Assembly: GCA_000934385.1 (NCBI GenBank)
Contig: KN880534.1
Span: 1-64,000 of the forward strand
Direction: 5' to 3'
Source: Cylindrobasidium torrendii FP15055 ss-10
Taxonomy: Eukaryota; Basidiomycota; Agaricomycetes; Agaricales; Physalacriaceae
DNA: 64,000 nucleotides
Shown in pieces: positions 22,225 to 33,574 of this stretch. Positions within the stretch are counted from its first letter, which is position 1, and every line of letters starts with the position of its first letter. Under the pieces are notes generated by a model. The model had not been told where the DNA came from, did not search any database, and worked only from the letters and a program-made list of their open reading frames with translations. A program made the position numbers and the translations under genes.

Positions 22225-23838
22225 ATGCTTGGCCCAGTACTTTCCCCTCTCGTCTCGGATATCTTTGCGATGGAAATGCCATCGCAGTGGCACCCTACCT
22301 TTGACGGAATGTCTGCGCACGGAATGGGTGACGACTATCCTACACCTTTGACTTCGCTTCCACCACCATACCCACCAAACGGCGGCCATCCGCTAGACTC
22401 GACCTTTGAGGCGCATATAGAGCCAAGCAGTGGGCCAGACCGTCCTATAACACGGGGCAGGAGTCGGCGCGCAACGCAGGACTATCGCGACGCATACGCC
22501 CGCCGGTCCGGGCCCCGACCTGACCAGGTGAGTGTTAGCTTTTGTTTCTCAACTTTTTTATGAATGATGACCAATGCTGCTAGGATCCATCGTCGTCCAC
22601 GGCCCACCTAGCCACCGAACTCCCCCTCCTCCCTCCCGCACCGGGAAACATGTATCCCCCCTCCCCCGACTCCGCCTCCGCGCGCGCGCAATCATTCCCC
22701 GCGTCCTCGTCCACCGCCGCCAACGCTGGTCAGCCTGGCTCCCCATCCTCCGCGCCGACGTCGAGTGCAACAATGCAGCAGCGCTCGGCATCACCGGCCC
22801 TAAGCGCCGCGACAGATGCCAGTTCAGATTCAGGCCATCTCCACCAGAAGTTCGCCTCGTTCCCGCCTGCGGTCGATTCCAGCGGCAAACCGAAGCATCG
22901 CAAACAGCGTCTCTTTAATCTCGATCGCAGAGCCATCTGTGTCTATCACAGAGACCATCCCTCAGCACGCCAGGAGGACATTGCACTCAAGTACGGCGTC
23001 GAACGCTCAACTATCAGCAAGATTCTCAAGTACAAGGATCGCTGGCTCAATGTTCCTGCAGACGAGCATGTCCTCGTCGCGAAGCATCGGTCAGCACACA
23101 CTTTCTCACTCTCATATACTCGGGACTCACTGCTGTACATGCAGCACGTCCAAATGGCCGGACATCGAGTACGAACTCCTCGATTGGATTCACCTCCCAG
23201 AGACCAAGAAAACACCGTTGACTGACATGCGTCTTCGCGACAAGGCCAAAGAGATCGCCAGAGAGCTCGGTGTCACCGAAGAGCGCTTCAAGGCAAGCTC
23301 CGGCTGGGTCGAGAACTTCAAGAATCGACATGGCATTCGTGGCGGCGCCTATATCGGGGATGGCAAGAATTCCGATACCAGGCGGAATCGGACCAACAGT
23401 ACTGGCGCCGGCCCAGCGAGAGACTGGTCGCATTTAGGACACGGTGGCAACGTTACCAACGAACATCCACCACCGACCCAGCCCCATCAGTACTCGCAGG
23501 CGATGGATATGCAAACCCACGATTTGTCCGCAGGGCCCAGCCAGCCCTACACTACTGAGCAGGAGCCTTACCATCCCCATCCCCATCCCGACGATCCGAA
23601 CTTAATCCCTGCGGTATACAACGACGGGACTGTCATCTATCAACGTCATTACGATCCCGACCCCCTGCCGAGTCTTGCAGAGGCGGAGGTGTACATCAAC
23701 AAATTGTGCAGGTACTTCTCAGAGGACCGCGAGGACATTGCGTGGTATACCAGCGAGGACCGTAAGGCCCTCCATCGCATCAAGATCATGCTTTTCCAAG
23801 CCGGCTCAGGCATTCCTCCTGATCCCAGTGTTATTTAG
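22225..23838 (+). CDS. CENP-B-type helix-turn-helix DNA-binding protein without transposase core
   Basis: About 500 aa in three exons; introns lie at about 22528-22583 and 23090-23150. A long Ser/Pro/Ala-rich N-terminus is followed by a CENP-B N-terminal HTH (RKQRLFNLDRRAICVYHRD then ARQEDIALKYGVERSTISKILKYKDRW). A Tc5/CENPB-type second HTH comes next (KWPDIEYELLDWIHLPETKK, then ARELGVTEERFKASSGWVENFKNRHG). Pogo/Tigger transposases and CENP-B carry this pair before a DDE domain. Here it is followed only by a His/Pro-rich tail (YHPHPHPDDPN) and an acidic helix, with no DDE core. This fits a domesticated, transposase-derived chromatin or transcription factor. Intact splice sites and an ordered frame argue against a dead transposon. 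The DNA target is unknown. Confidence 0.82.
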
Positions 23839-24678
23839 GGATCGTCGCATTGGATTGCCTTGTATTAACACTCACCCAGCGCCCCATTCCATGTTATTGT
23901 AGCTTTCCATTGCTCACTTCTCTGACTTTGTCTGCTAGCTTATTTAGCGCACCTTGCGCCCATTTTTCTCCTTGTACATCATTGCATCTCATGTCGAATA
24001 TCAAACCACATACTTACATATATGCATACACGCATCTACCATTTTACTACCATATCAGCACGCATTAGGCTTGTCGCATCGCAACGTAGTAGTCCTTCAC
24101 ACAATGTCAGTCATATTCTTTGAAATCGTGCATCATTGTGTAGAATCCAACGGCGTTTAACCATTGAAAAAGCAATGTTCGGCACGTACCTTGGTCCTTG
24201 GGAAATCATCGGATCCATCGAGCCAGAACATTCGTCAATAGGAAACCTATGCGAATATCCCGGAGAACACCACGCAAACGGAAGGTGTGCACCCAAGAAG
24301 CGTAGTCCCATTCAAATACCCGGCGGCTTGGATGGACTACACATACCGAATGGGTATAAACGAACAATGCTCAGGGTCTAGTACGTTCAATGTGGGTCCG
24401 ATGTCGATCTTGAAGTAACACAGGCCAGTAAGAGCAGGGGAGAAATGCTACCCACCACCGCAAAACGGACACTTCATACTCGCTCTCGGATGCCCGCGCG
24501 TTGGCGAAGTTCATACACGCCCACCGCCTCATGCCAATTGTAAACGCCACTCGTGCCCACATTCTCATATAGAGCGGTCGCGCGTAGATCCACGATAAAA
24601 GATAGAATTATTGTCCCCTTGCATGTCATAGAGTGTCCCAACCGTGCCAAAGTCGCATTATCGTCGTTTCAACCCCCA
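23839..24678. other. Intergenic between convergent genes
   Basis: About 840 bp between the CENP-B-like gene and the 3' end of the SPO71-like gene. It has T-rich 3'-UTR-like sequence near 23900-24000. No gene recognised. Confidence 0.5.
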
Positions 24679-27600
24679 CTACAGTTTGACGAACCCGCCT
24701 GTGTCCCTCAGCGCTGCCTCATAATCCCTTTGTCTCCGTACGACGCGCTCGATTTCGCAGTTGATTGCCCAGCACCATGTATCCCTTTCCAGCTTGCTCC
24801 TCGTTCTATACAGCACAGACTTGTGCTTGGTCGCAAGCGACGGCACGGTCCCGTTCGCCTGAGGCCTGCGATAGCAAATCATGAATAATGTATCCTCCTC
24901 CTGGTCATCCGTCTCCAGTCCATCCCCATATCGTCTCGGTACAGAGTTCTTCTCAGGATCGTACTGACCGCTAGGCAGCGTCAGCGCAGCAAAGTAGCCT
25001 GAGCAGGTATATGCATCCTGTAGGCTGACCCGCTTCTTCATCGCCGGGTACAACTGGGTTCCTGGCTTGACGCGAAACATGACAAGCGCTCCAGACACCA
25101 GAAACATCTGCACCGTCCTATGTGAGGGGCATCCATGAGCCATACCATACCCACACGCCTACGCGCACGGCAAACTTGCCCACTCACTTGTATTGTCCGC
25201 GAAGTCCTCTTCGCATGTGCAGTTTGCCGCAGCGCAGAATGGACTTGCACCCTTGCAGGACGCACCAATTGTACATCTTCGTTAAGCTGGGAAGCGCTGC
25301 CGCAGGATCGGGAGGGGGCTGGGGCGGTAGCTCTTCGTCCGTCACGTGCACATGTAGCAGAGGCGTCAGCCGAGGTCGTTCTGCCGACGCCACCTCCATC
25401 TCATCCTTCGCATCTTCTTTGTGTCGTAGCGTCCAATACGCCACTAGTGCACGCAGCCGTTCGACCCACTCTACAGCGTGTTTGCACGAGTGGCACTAAC
25501 CACTACCATAAGCTTGGGAAGCGATAATCGTAGCAAAAAGCCAGAACATACCTCGAAACGGACGACACGCCCGCTGGTGAGGAACAATTCAAAAGACCGC
25601 TTCATCCGTAACAGCGGTTTGTCCTCTACTTTGCTGACATATTCTTCCCCTCCTTCGTCGTCGTAATCTCCCTCTTCGGATGGAACTCCGGCCGCCCATA
25701 TCGTCGCCCAGTGAGCCTCATCGTCGTGCTTGACCGAAGGCATATCGTGACGCTCCGGCACGACAGTCGTTTCCGCCCTTCTCACAAGTAAAATGTTCCG
25801 CAAGTCGTTCACTCCGCTCGCATTCCACACATGAGCTTCGCCCCGTGCGACTTCCCGATCCTTTAAGGTTTGTCCCTGTGTCTCCCCCGGTGCAATGTCA
25901 TCGTCGTCAGATAAAAACGGCGACGGCGGCGACGCTTTGCTTGGGGGAAGCACAAAAAGGTATCCATCATGAGTCGCTAAATAAAACGGCTGCCGTTGGT
26001 GTGTCGCTGGTTTAATTCTTGTCACATATCCCTCAACCGCGGACGGCTCGCTCATGAACTGGTCAGACAATTCATCGTCGTGCTTTGTGTTGGGATTTGA
26101 CACCTTATTGGGGTAATGGTCACCCAGTCGAATCTCCAGATGAGCCTATAAAAACGACCAGAGTTTAATCGTATACGCGGAAAGCATGTTTGCTCCCTAC
26201 CTGTTGAAGAGCGAGACCACAAAGAACGACCCAGGATCGATCCCGGTTGAAAACATCCTCTTCTTGCCAGATCCAGTCGAGGTTGACGCCAGACCGCCAT
26301 GCGAGCTCCAGGACTCGCCCACCGCAAATTTGGTGCTCAACGACATCGTGCCAATCGGGCACAGTTCTCAGTCCTTGGATGCATAATTTAATGATATTGG
26401 ATCTGGTGAACATCTTGAGGCCGTCTACAGTTTCGATGGTGGGGACGTCGATCTTGACCTTGGTGTCCAATATTGGACTACGTACTTCCAATATTTTCGG
26501 TAGTTGCCCACCTATATGCCGCCTAAAGAGCCAGATTAAATCAGGAGTATATATCCACAGCGCTTGTTCATTACCAGAGCTGCCAGATCCAATCGAGGGC
26601 CCTTGAGCGCGTCTTGACTTTGCATACGAAGACATAAGTGTCGTCCGTAGTGAAAAAACGCCGAAATCTTGCCGTCTTACTTTCTTTGCCTCGCGTAGAA
26701 GACGGCTTGCAGGTCAGACAGAAGGTCATGTCCACGAAGGAATACATGCACAACTTAGTATTGGCGGACTGGAGAGGAACCACGAATGCCAGGTGCTTGT
26801 GCTGCAGAAGCCTTTCCTTCCCCGGCGTACTCTGGGACGTGTTAGAGAAGAAGCGAAATGAGAAATTGGCATAATGGGGCGTACATAGTCCTCGTACAAC
26901 TCGAGATGGTCCTGTCTCCAGACGGCCATGAATTCGCCCCATGCATCGAACTGAAGCCCGGTGGTGGTACGGTGCTTCTGGTCATTAAAGTTCACGCCTA
27001 GGGAGTCGAGATGCGTGTGTGCGACACGAACAAGCATCCTGTCTACCCGAAAGCTGCCGTGAGACCGTGGTGGGCACGATAAACAGGAATCATACCTCTG
27101 AGAATAATGTCGCCCCATGCTGCACCCTCGTCAATGCTCGCTGCCTCTGTGCTCATGGAACCTGCACTGGTATCCTCCACTTCCGATCCTGTGCGCTCAA
27201 GGACTTCGTCTGGCGGTGTTACGTCGTGAACATCGCTGACACTGTCCATGTCGGCATAATGAACTCTTTTCTGGACCAGCTGCGAGGTGGACTGTGCCTT
27301 GACAATGGGGCGCACTGTGCGGCTCAGGGAAGACTGTAACTCTGGTCGCGCCGGTGGCTCGATGAGGTTTGTAGTCGAGCTTGCCATAGCGGAAGCAGGA
27401 TCTGGTGTGAATGCGACGGGGGTTGGGGGCAACTCTGTCTGCGCCTGAGGGATAGTCGAGCTGGCTTCCTGCATGGATTCTCGAGCGGTGACAAATGTGT
27501 CGGCAACAGATACCGCGTTTCTGGTATCTTGAGAGGCGCGCATAGAGTCTGGCTCAGAGAAGATAGGCTTATCCGCATCGAGGAAGGTAGGCGCCATGCC

Positions 27601-28071
27601 ATTCCTGCTGGAGACACCGCCTAGCAGAGCCTCTGCAGACTGTGCGGCCAGTACATTGACACCCACGAAATCGCCGACTTCGAAGCTGTTTCCAATCCAA
27701 ACAGTGCCGTTGGCTTGTTTCTTCTTGGCGGACTTGTGACGATTGAGGAGCTCTCCCCACTCGCCCTCTCGCCATTTCTGTACCATCTCTTCACGCACCG
27801 AGCGTTCCTTGTCGTCTGTCCAGTCCTCCAGATTTCCGCCACGGTCCAGAAAGAAACTAAGGGCATGTTGTTTGGCCAACGCTGCGATTTTCTGCCTTCT
27901 TGTTATTTCTTCTTGGTTCGGGAGCACGACTTTCTCTGGCATCGGTCCAATGAACCAGCGTCGGTGAACATGATACTCCTCCTGGACCTGCTTGAGTTCG
28001 CTGGACGAGTACGAGCGGCCTGATAAGCCGGAGAGCGTTCGCGCTGGCGGGCGGCGCGTCGGGTCGGCCAT
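24679..28071 (-). CDS. SPO71/Mug56-like PH-domain meiosis/sporulation protein
   Basis: A long multi-exon gene encoding roughly 900 aa. Exon 1 (from MADPTRRPPARTLSG at 28071) carries an N-terminal SPO71-type region with TVWIGNSFEVGDFVGVN. Splicing at about 27100 gives ILRDRMLVRVAHTHLD, then WGEFMAVWRQDHLELYEDY, HKHLAFVVPLQ and LCMYSFVDMTFCLTCKP, which form the first PH-like domain. IEVRSPILDTKVKIDVP and VPDWHDVV follow. The second PH region spans about 26103-24679, with VEGYVTRIK at its start, RSFELFLTSGRVVRFE, and LERDTWCWAINCEIERV at the end. In yeast SPO71 supports prospore membrane growth, and S. pombe mug56 is meiosis-induced. A role in basidiospore formation is inference. The frame extends upstream to an ATG at 28125. 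Confidence 0.78.
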
Positions 28072-28332
28072 GATAGAGGAAGGTGAACATAAGTCCAAAA
28101 TGAGCTCACTGCGTTCATTGAGCACCGATCAACGAATGTCATGGAGTGTGGCGGAAGTGTCCAAGGACGCAAGAACTCAACATGGAGAATATGCAATCTA
28201 GTGGTAGAAACATGGCAGACGTTGTCCAGCAAAAATTCTGTGTATTGCTCAAGGTGGAAATCGCTCTATGCGGCTATCCCCGACCGGATCAAGCGCGATC
28301 GGTGGTATTGGCGCTCTTGACTTCTTACCTCC

Positions 28333-29318
28333 ATGCCTGATCATATATCATACCCATCGCCCTCTACGCCCCCGGAAATCATCCCAAAAAGCTCAGCCAA
28401 GGACAGAGTCTTCATTGGAAATTTGAGTCCAACTGTAGACGAGTATGTCAACCCTTCGTTTCTGCTGCTCCATTTAACAATCGCAGATACACCCTCATCC
28501 AAGTCCTCGCAAAACATGGGTCCATCAAGCACCTCGACTTTCTATTCCATCGCTCGGGTCCACAAAAGGGAAAACCACGCGGATATGCATTTGTCGAGTT
28601 CGCCAAACCAGACGTAAGTTACATCTCCTAGATCCAATGTGTGCTACGGTCTCATCATTTTTCGTTCATCCTTTGCTATATACTGCCTTTTCACTACTGC
28701 TGCGCCTTCGTCGAACTCTCAGGTGGCGTAAATCCTACAGCAGCCCTACCTCCAGCCCTCAAATATTGGCCGAACAACCTCATTGACTGGCTCGCAGGAC
28801 GCTACTAAAGCCATAGCGGAACTACACGATAGGCCCCTTCGAGGGCGAAATCTAGTCCTCAACTATGCCAACCAAGTCGCCCCGGATGTCTCTGCGAACG
28901 GCTCGGTCGTGCGCCGCAGGACAATTATGGAAAGCGGACATCCAACAGCGCTCAGTATGATGAAAGAGAAAACGGTCAGACGCTCCGGGAACAAGTAAGT
29001 TTCGAATAACCTACATTCGTTCTCTCATCTAAGCACGCTTTCAGGACGGAGGACAAAATAGCACGCATGGAAGCGAAGCTGCGCCAAATGGAGGCGGCTA
29101 AAGCAGCGGGTCCCCCGCCGGAATCACTTCCACCAAAACCAGATTTCATCGCGCCGATTCCAGATTCCGATGGCCCCCAGAGCAGGCCAATTTTTATCCC
29201 AGTGACACATCCTCCAGTCCTTCCCACACCTGTGCTGTCCTACCCCAAAACAAAACCAGGCGACAAGAAGAAAGCCAAGCTTGCTGGTGTGAAGATCGTA
29301 AAGAAGGCCAACCCCTAA
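28333..29318 (+). CDS. RBM18: RBM18-like RNA-binding protein (single RRM)
   Basis: A small RRM protein in four exons. RNP2 is VFIGNLSP (residues about 25-32) and RNP1 is KPRGYAFVEF; the intervening HGSIKHLDFLFHRSGPQKG closely parallels human RBM18 (KVKQFDFLFHKSG). The RRM closes with LHDRPLRGRNLVLNYA. A helical linker (TEDKIARMEAKLRQMEAAK) matches the RBM18 C-terminal helix, followed by a proline-rich and lysine-rich tail. The molecular role of RBM18 is poorly known; RNA binding is expected. It is divergent from the SPO71-like gene, with 261 bp between the two ATGs, so a shared promoter is likely. Confidence 0.88.
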
Positions 29319-30575
29319 ATGTATGTGCCTTTGGAAACGCATATACCTTTGCTTGTACTCAACTCAAAACGCTCCAGACACATAAATCGCACTCGCCTTT
29401 GCTTCATCAGGACGCGTCGGACTCGTGTCATGGACATACATGCTATGCCATTATAGTGCAACCTTCCTATATCGTATACCGGATTCCTTCTGGGTAAAAC
29501 GCCTTGAACGGCCTCATTGTCGAAACTCCTTCATGACAAACTACATACCTAATGTCACACGCGAAATCCACTTGTATAAATCAACATTGAAGGATGAGAG
29601 ATATGGCAGGCGGATGGCTACTACGTCGTCGCGCCGGCCTACCGGGAGTGCAGAGCATTACAATGCCAAAAGGCCCATGCCCTAGTTGGCTCCATAAACA
29701 AGAATGGACAATGGTTTGTTTCTCGAAGCAGCCCGCAGGAGTCAGGGCGTACATTCTCGTAGAGGCTATGGGAGCGGTGGCGGGTTGAATGATTCTACGG
29801 CCAACGCTAAAACAATGGCAGTAGCGTGGCATCCTATCCTGTTATGGAAGTAGATCGGTGTTGCTTAGAAACACAGGCCAATCTCTGCGGAGTGTTCATC
29901 AAGATATCATGAAGCATGAGACCACTTGTCGAGAGATGTATGTTGTCAAACAGGATCAGCATCAACCTGGTATGTAACAGTAATATAAGTACGAGTTCGA
30001 CCAAGTCAATGAGACTTGAAATGGTCTGCCGCGAGTCTATCGTTTCCAAGTTCGATACTTAGCTCAATTCTGGTATCCTGGTAGCTGAGGCGGAACAGCG
30101 GCAGAATGGGCCGTTGTCTGTAGAAGTTACATAGACAATAGAAGAGAACATTGTTGGTATCAAATTCCAGCGCGCATGACCTTTCACACATCAACAACCG
30201 TCGTGCGTTGCGTTGAGCGGACCGTGCCGTGGACCATTAGCGCTTCAGCACAAGACCTGAACTGAAGACGAAGCCATTTTGAAGCTAGTACCCAGCAAGG
30301 ACCGCAACCAACATTTGCATTGCTCGTGGGTACGTGTGGACGCGGACACATGGGACCGCAAAAGCCAACATTGAGTTCCGCAACAACCCATAATCCCCTT
30401 CTGTTTCCCCCTCCCGCCCGACGAGAAGAAGTCCAGGATATTCCACTCCAAGCCCGAGCCCGCAATGCCAAGTTACGGAGCAAAAATCCCCGTAACGAGC
30501 TGCGCACCGAATATTCGCCTTTTCCTTTAATTTCATAAAAAATCATTTCCCCGCGCACCCACGCGGGTGGTCCGC

Positions 30576-30607
30576 GTCGGGATGTTCTGATGAGCCCTCA
30601 TCCCGAC
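30576..30607. repeat. Hairpin: 9-bp perfect inverted repeat
   Basis: GTCGGGATG at 30576-30584 pairs perfectly with CATCCCGAC at 30599-30607 across a 14-base loop. It sits in non-coding, locally GC-rich DNA. It could form a stem in DNA or RNA; no associated transcript is evident. Confidence 0.7.
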
Positions 30608-31043
30608 GTGCCGCATGTCCCGAATCGGAGCCCCGGAAAGCAGTTCCTCCGCAAGGTCACATGCCTCGGTATTTCCTTATGCGGGCGGCCCGCCTGAGGA
30701 AGCCCACGAGTTCGAATTCGACTTCGAGCGCTCGTGCGGGCGCTTGTGTATCTACACCTCATGGTGAATGCGTTGCTAGTAGTGAAGCAGAGCACTGGTG
30801 GTTATGGCAGTGGTGAACCAACCAGGTGGGCTTGCGAAGCTGTGAATGGGGAGTGGGGGTCGTAGAGCACGGCCATGCTTTGCGGGGCGCATGAGGAGGG
30901 AGGTGATATTTCCGGTTCTCTACGAAGCAAAATCAACCAAAGGGTGTGCTCGAGATAGCTCCGTTCGGGAGCACGGAGGGCCGAGCGAAATAAGCGTCAT
31001 TTTCTAGGCTTTACGAGGCCTTTCACAGCCCAATTCCAGTGCC

Positions 31044-31168
31044 AATAGGAAGATAGTCTCGAGCCAGCCGCCCGACTCGTCACGATAACAAGTGATGGGA
31101 CTCGCCTGGCCTGATCGACTATCATCAGGTTGGCGAAGCGGCTGGTGTCGAGTCTAATAGGAAGATAG
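31044..31168. mobile_element. MITE-like structured element bounded by 13-bp direct repeats
   Basis: AATAGGAAGATAG occurs identically at 31044-31056 and 31156-31168. Between the copies, the outer arms CTCGAGCCAGCCGC (31058-31071) and GCGGCTGGTGTCGAG (31138-31152) form an imperfect inverted repeat. An inner inverted repeat lies at about 31100-31135 (CCTGAT...ATCAGG plus flanking TCGCC/GGCGA). The layout of direct repeat, inverted repeat, inner hairpin, inverted repeat, direct repeat resembles a tiny non-autonomous transposon with a target-site duplication. It has no coding capacity. A 13-bp duplication is longer than for most MITEs, so this is tentative. Confidence 0.35.
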
Positions 31169-31997
31169 ACGACGTCACAATGCGGGGTAAGAAGGTTGAG
31201 TGCGCGGTGCGGGGAAGAGAAAGCAGGTGTTAATAGTCAACAGTAGCAGAGGAGAGAGTAGCGGCCCTGTATCCACGGAACTCTGAGTGAGCTGTTGTTA
31301 CCAGAGTTGATCAGTGTATGCATCAATCTACGCTAAGAGCCAAACTCTGCGTGAAGCGCGCACATCTCTTGATTGCAAAGGATACATGGCAAGTTCCGTG
31401 CCCGTGTGTGATTCAGATGCGATGGGTACATGTAGTGCCAATCCTTGTGCGTTGTCTGAAATGGGGTTACCCGACCAAATTGGGCTATTATTCTCTTTGT
31501 GCCACCAGTGGCAGATGGTACCTTTGTCTGGGGAAGTGGGGGCGAACAGGTGTTGCTGTCGTGTAGTCCGAGTATTCACCTTTCAGCGTCGGGGCTGGCA
31601 AGCTCAAGCTGAGTAGAGGTCATCAGCATCAAGATGTTGATGAAGTCGCCGGACGTATCCTGGAGATATGTGGCTGTGCCTTTGCGGGGCTTTTGTGGGT
31701 GAAAGTCGGAGCGGGGTGCATGTGCAGTTGCACCGGATAGACACATGGGTGACTGCGAGCGGAGAGGAGGGAGACAAAGATAACTGAAAGAAAAATGCGG
31801 ACAAAGAGAGCAAGGACAGACAAAAAGGCAGCCTCAAAGGCCGAGAAGACAAAAGAGGATGGACTATGAATGGAACGATGAAAGAGGCAGGCTGGTTATC
31901 AAACAACAAGCGGATCAGCCAAAAGGGGAGTGCGATGATCGAATGGATCAAACCCGGACCGCGGCCGTGACTCAGGCACCGGGTGACAGCATTTTGT

Positions 31998-32005
31998 TTT
32001 TATAC
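31998..32005 (+). promoter_or_regulatory. TATA-like box
   Basis: TTTATACC about 43-50 bp upstream of the ATG at 32048 on the same strand. The position suits a core promoter with a short leader. Confidence 0.4.
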
Positions 32006-32047
32006 CGTTCACTGTCGCCGGGACCTCCGCTTTCTTTTTCCCTATAA

Positions 32048-32640
32048 ATGAGCAGCACCAAACGGACTCTCTCTGCTCCCCCGAACTCCGAACCAGCCGC
32101 TAAGCGCAAGAAGATGTCTCTCCGCCGCACCCACAGCTACGTGTCCATCGCGGACCTGCCCACACGCCAGTCCAACACCGGCGCTCTCTACATCACCGCG
32201 AACAAAGAGTTGCGCGACTCGGTTGAGCAGAGCATTGCAGCCTACCTCCGTCCTATCACACATCCTGCGCCTCTACGCCGCTCGCGTTCGCAGACCCACA
32301 ACCTTGCTGGTCTCGCCGCATCGCCTATCCAGCCCCTGCATCATCAGCTGTGCCAACCCCGCCCCAAACCGCGCCGCTTCCCCCGCGAGCCAGATTTGCA
32401 CCGCCAGGCCATTCAACGGTGCGTTTCAGCCATCACTCGTCTCCGTTCAGCCACTTATTTCCCTTTAGATGCATGCGTGCTACGTCTGAAGGCCAGAAGA
32501 TATTGAACATGGGCCCGCGCCTCGCTGTGAACATCCTCACAGCCACTCAGGACCTCGAGCGCATGCTCCACGACGAGAACGTCGACCCTACGCCTTGCGA
32601 AGACATCATCATGGAGGACTGTGACGCCGTCTGCGTCTAA
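32048..32640 (+). CDS. Conserved-looking fungal protein of unknown function (180 aa)
   Basis: Two exons: 32048-32418 and 32469-32640. The join is in frame (HRQAIQR then CMRATSEGQKILNMGP). The N-terminus is basic (AAKRKKMSLRRTHS, a plausible nuclear signal). A middle segment follows, IADLPTRQSNTGALYITA then ELRDSVEQSIAAYLRP, and then an Arg/Pro-rich linker. The C-terminal helix, GPRLAVNILTATQDLERML, ends in an acidic tail. The intron has GTGCGT and TTTAG ends. I have an impression of similar proteins in other mushrooms but know no function and no named domain. The compact size and TATA box suggest a regulated small nuclear protein; that is inference. Confidence 0.65.
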
Positions 32641-33574
32641 ACCCCTCTCTCCTCCATCGTCGTTCTTGGGATTTGGGCGCGCCGGGACTTTTGTGACATT
32701 CATCTGTACTTTTAATCATGCATTTTCCCTTCCATTCCACGTTCTCTCTCCCCTTGGATTTATTTATGCCAGCATTGTTGTATCTTCTAGTATCATAGCA
32801 CATTACACCCTTTCTAGTAGCTTACATCTACCACATACCTCCAATCGCTTTCGTTCATTGCTTTCTTCCAAACTCTTTGTGTGATACCAACGCGTGACAC
32901 CCCGGGTTCGTTGACGCGTCGGCCTTTCACATGTTCTCGGGATTCAACAAACACCACTGGTGGACCTCCATGGGTGGCACGGCCCGCAAAGGCGTCCCGG
33001 CTCCCACTAGCCTGACTGGCCCCTGCGTCGCCATCCCACATCCTCCTTTCAATCACAGAGCGTCCGCACTGGAAATCGGAAGCTTCACAAGCACGTCAGT
33101 CGCCGCTGTTCCCTGAACCACACACGGGGCGCCACAGAAGTGTCCACTGCTGTCGTGTTCAGCTACAACTCACAGGTTTCGATGGCTCAGCAAACGTCGG
33201 CTATCCTATCCATTCATTGACTCAGACTAGTCGTACATAACGCCCCATTCCCCTCCGTCCCCATTGACTCACAAGGTATTGTCCTAGACCTTCGCCGTTC
33301 AAATAGGCGCAGCTTATAAGCATACACGGCCTCCGCCACAATTCCTGCGTCCCCGAGACCAAGCTTCCCGGCCGTAGTCAAGACAGTCCACTTGACCTGG
33401 TCTTGTGCCCTACCCATGGATACTCACAGACAAACACAGGTTCTCCCAGCAAACTGTCCGCACAATCGTTGGTATATACTATATACATAAACGTACAAAA
33501 TTAAGAAGACAATAGCATGCCTTCCTGTAACTTAAACAAACACTAGCAAGGTCCTATCCCAGCCGTTCTCAGGC
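32641..33574. other. Intergenic between convergent genes
   Basis: About 930 bp with T-rich 3'-UTR-like sequence after 32640. No convincing ORF or RNA gene was seen. Confidence 0.5.

Larger units (their letters stand above)
29319..32047. other. 2.7-kb gene-poor region with structured repeats
   Basis: No supportable gene; the frames are short and unlike proteins. It contains a perfect 9-bp stem hairpin at 30576-30607 and an inverted-repeat element bounded by 13-bp direct repeats at 31044-31168. The 3' end holds the promoter of the gene at 32048. Confidence 0.5.
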
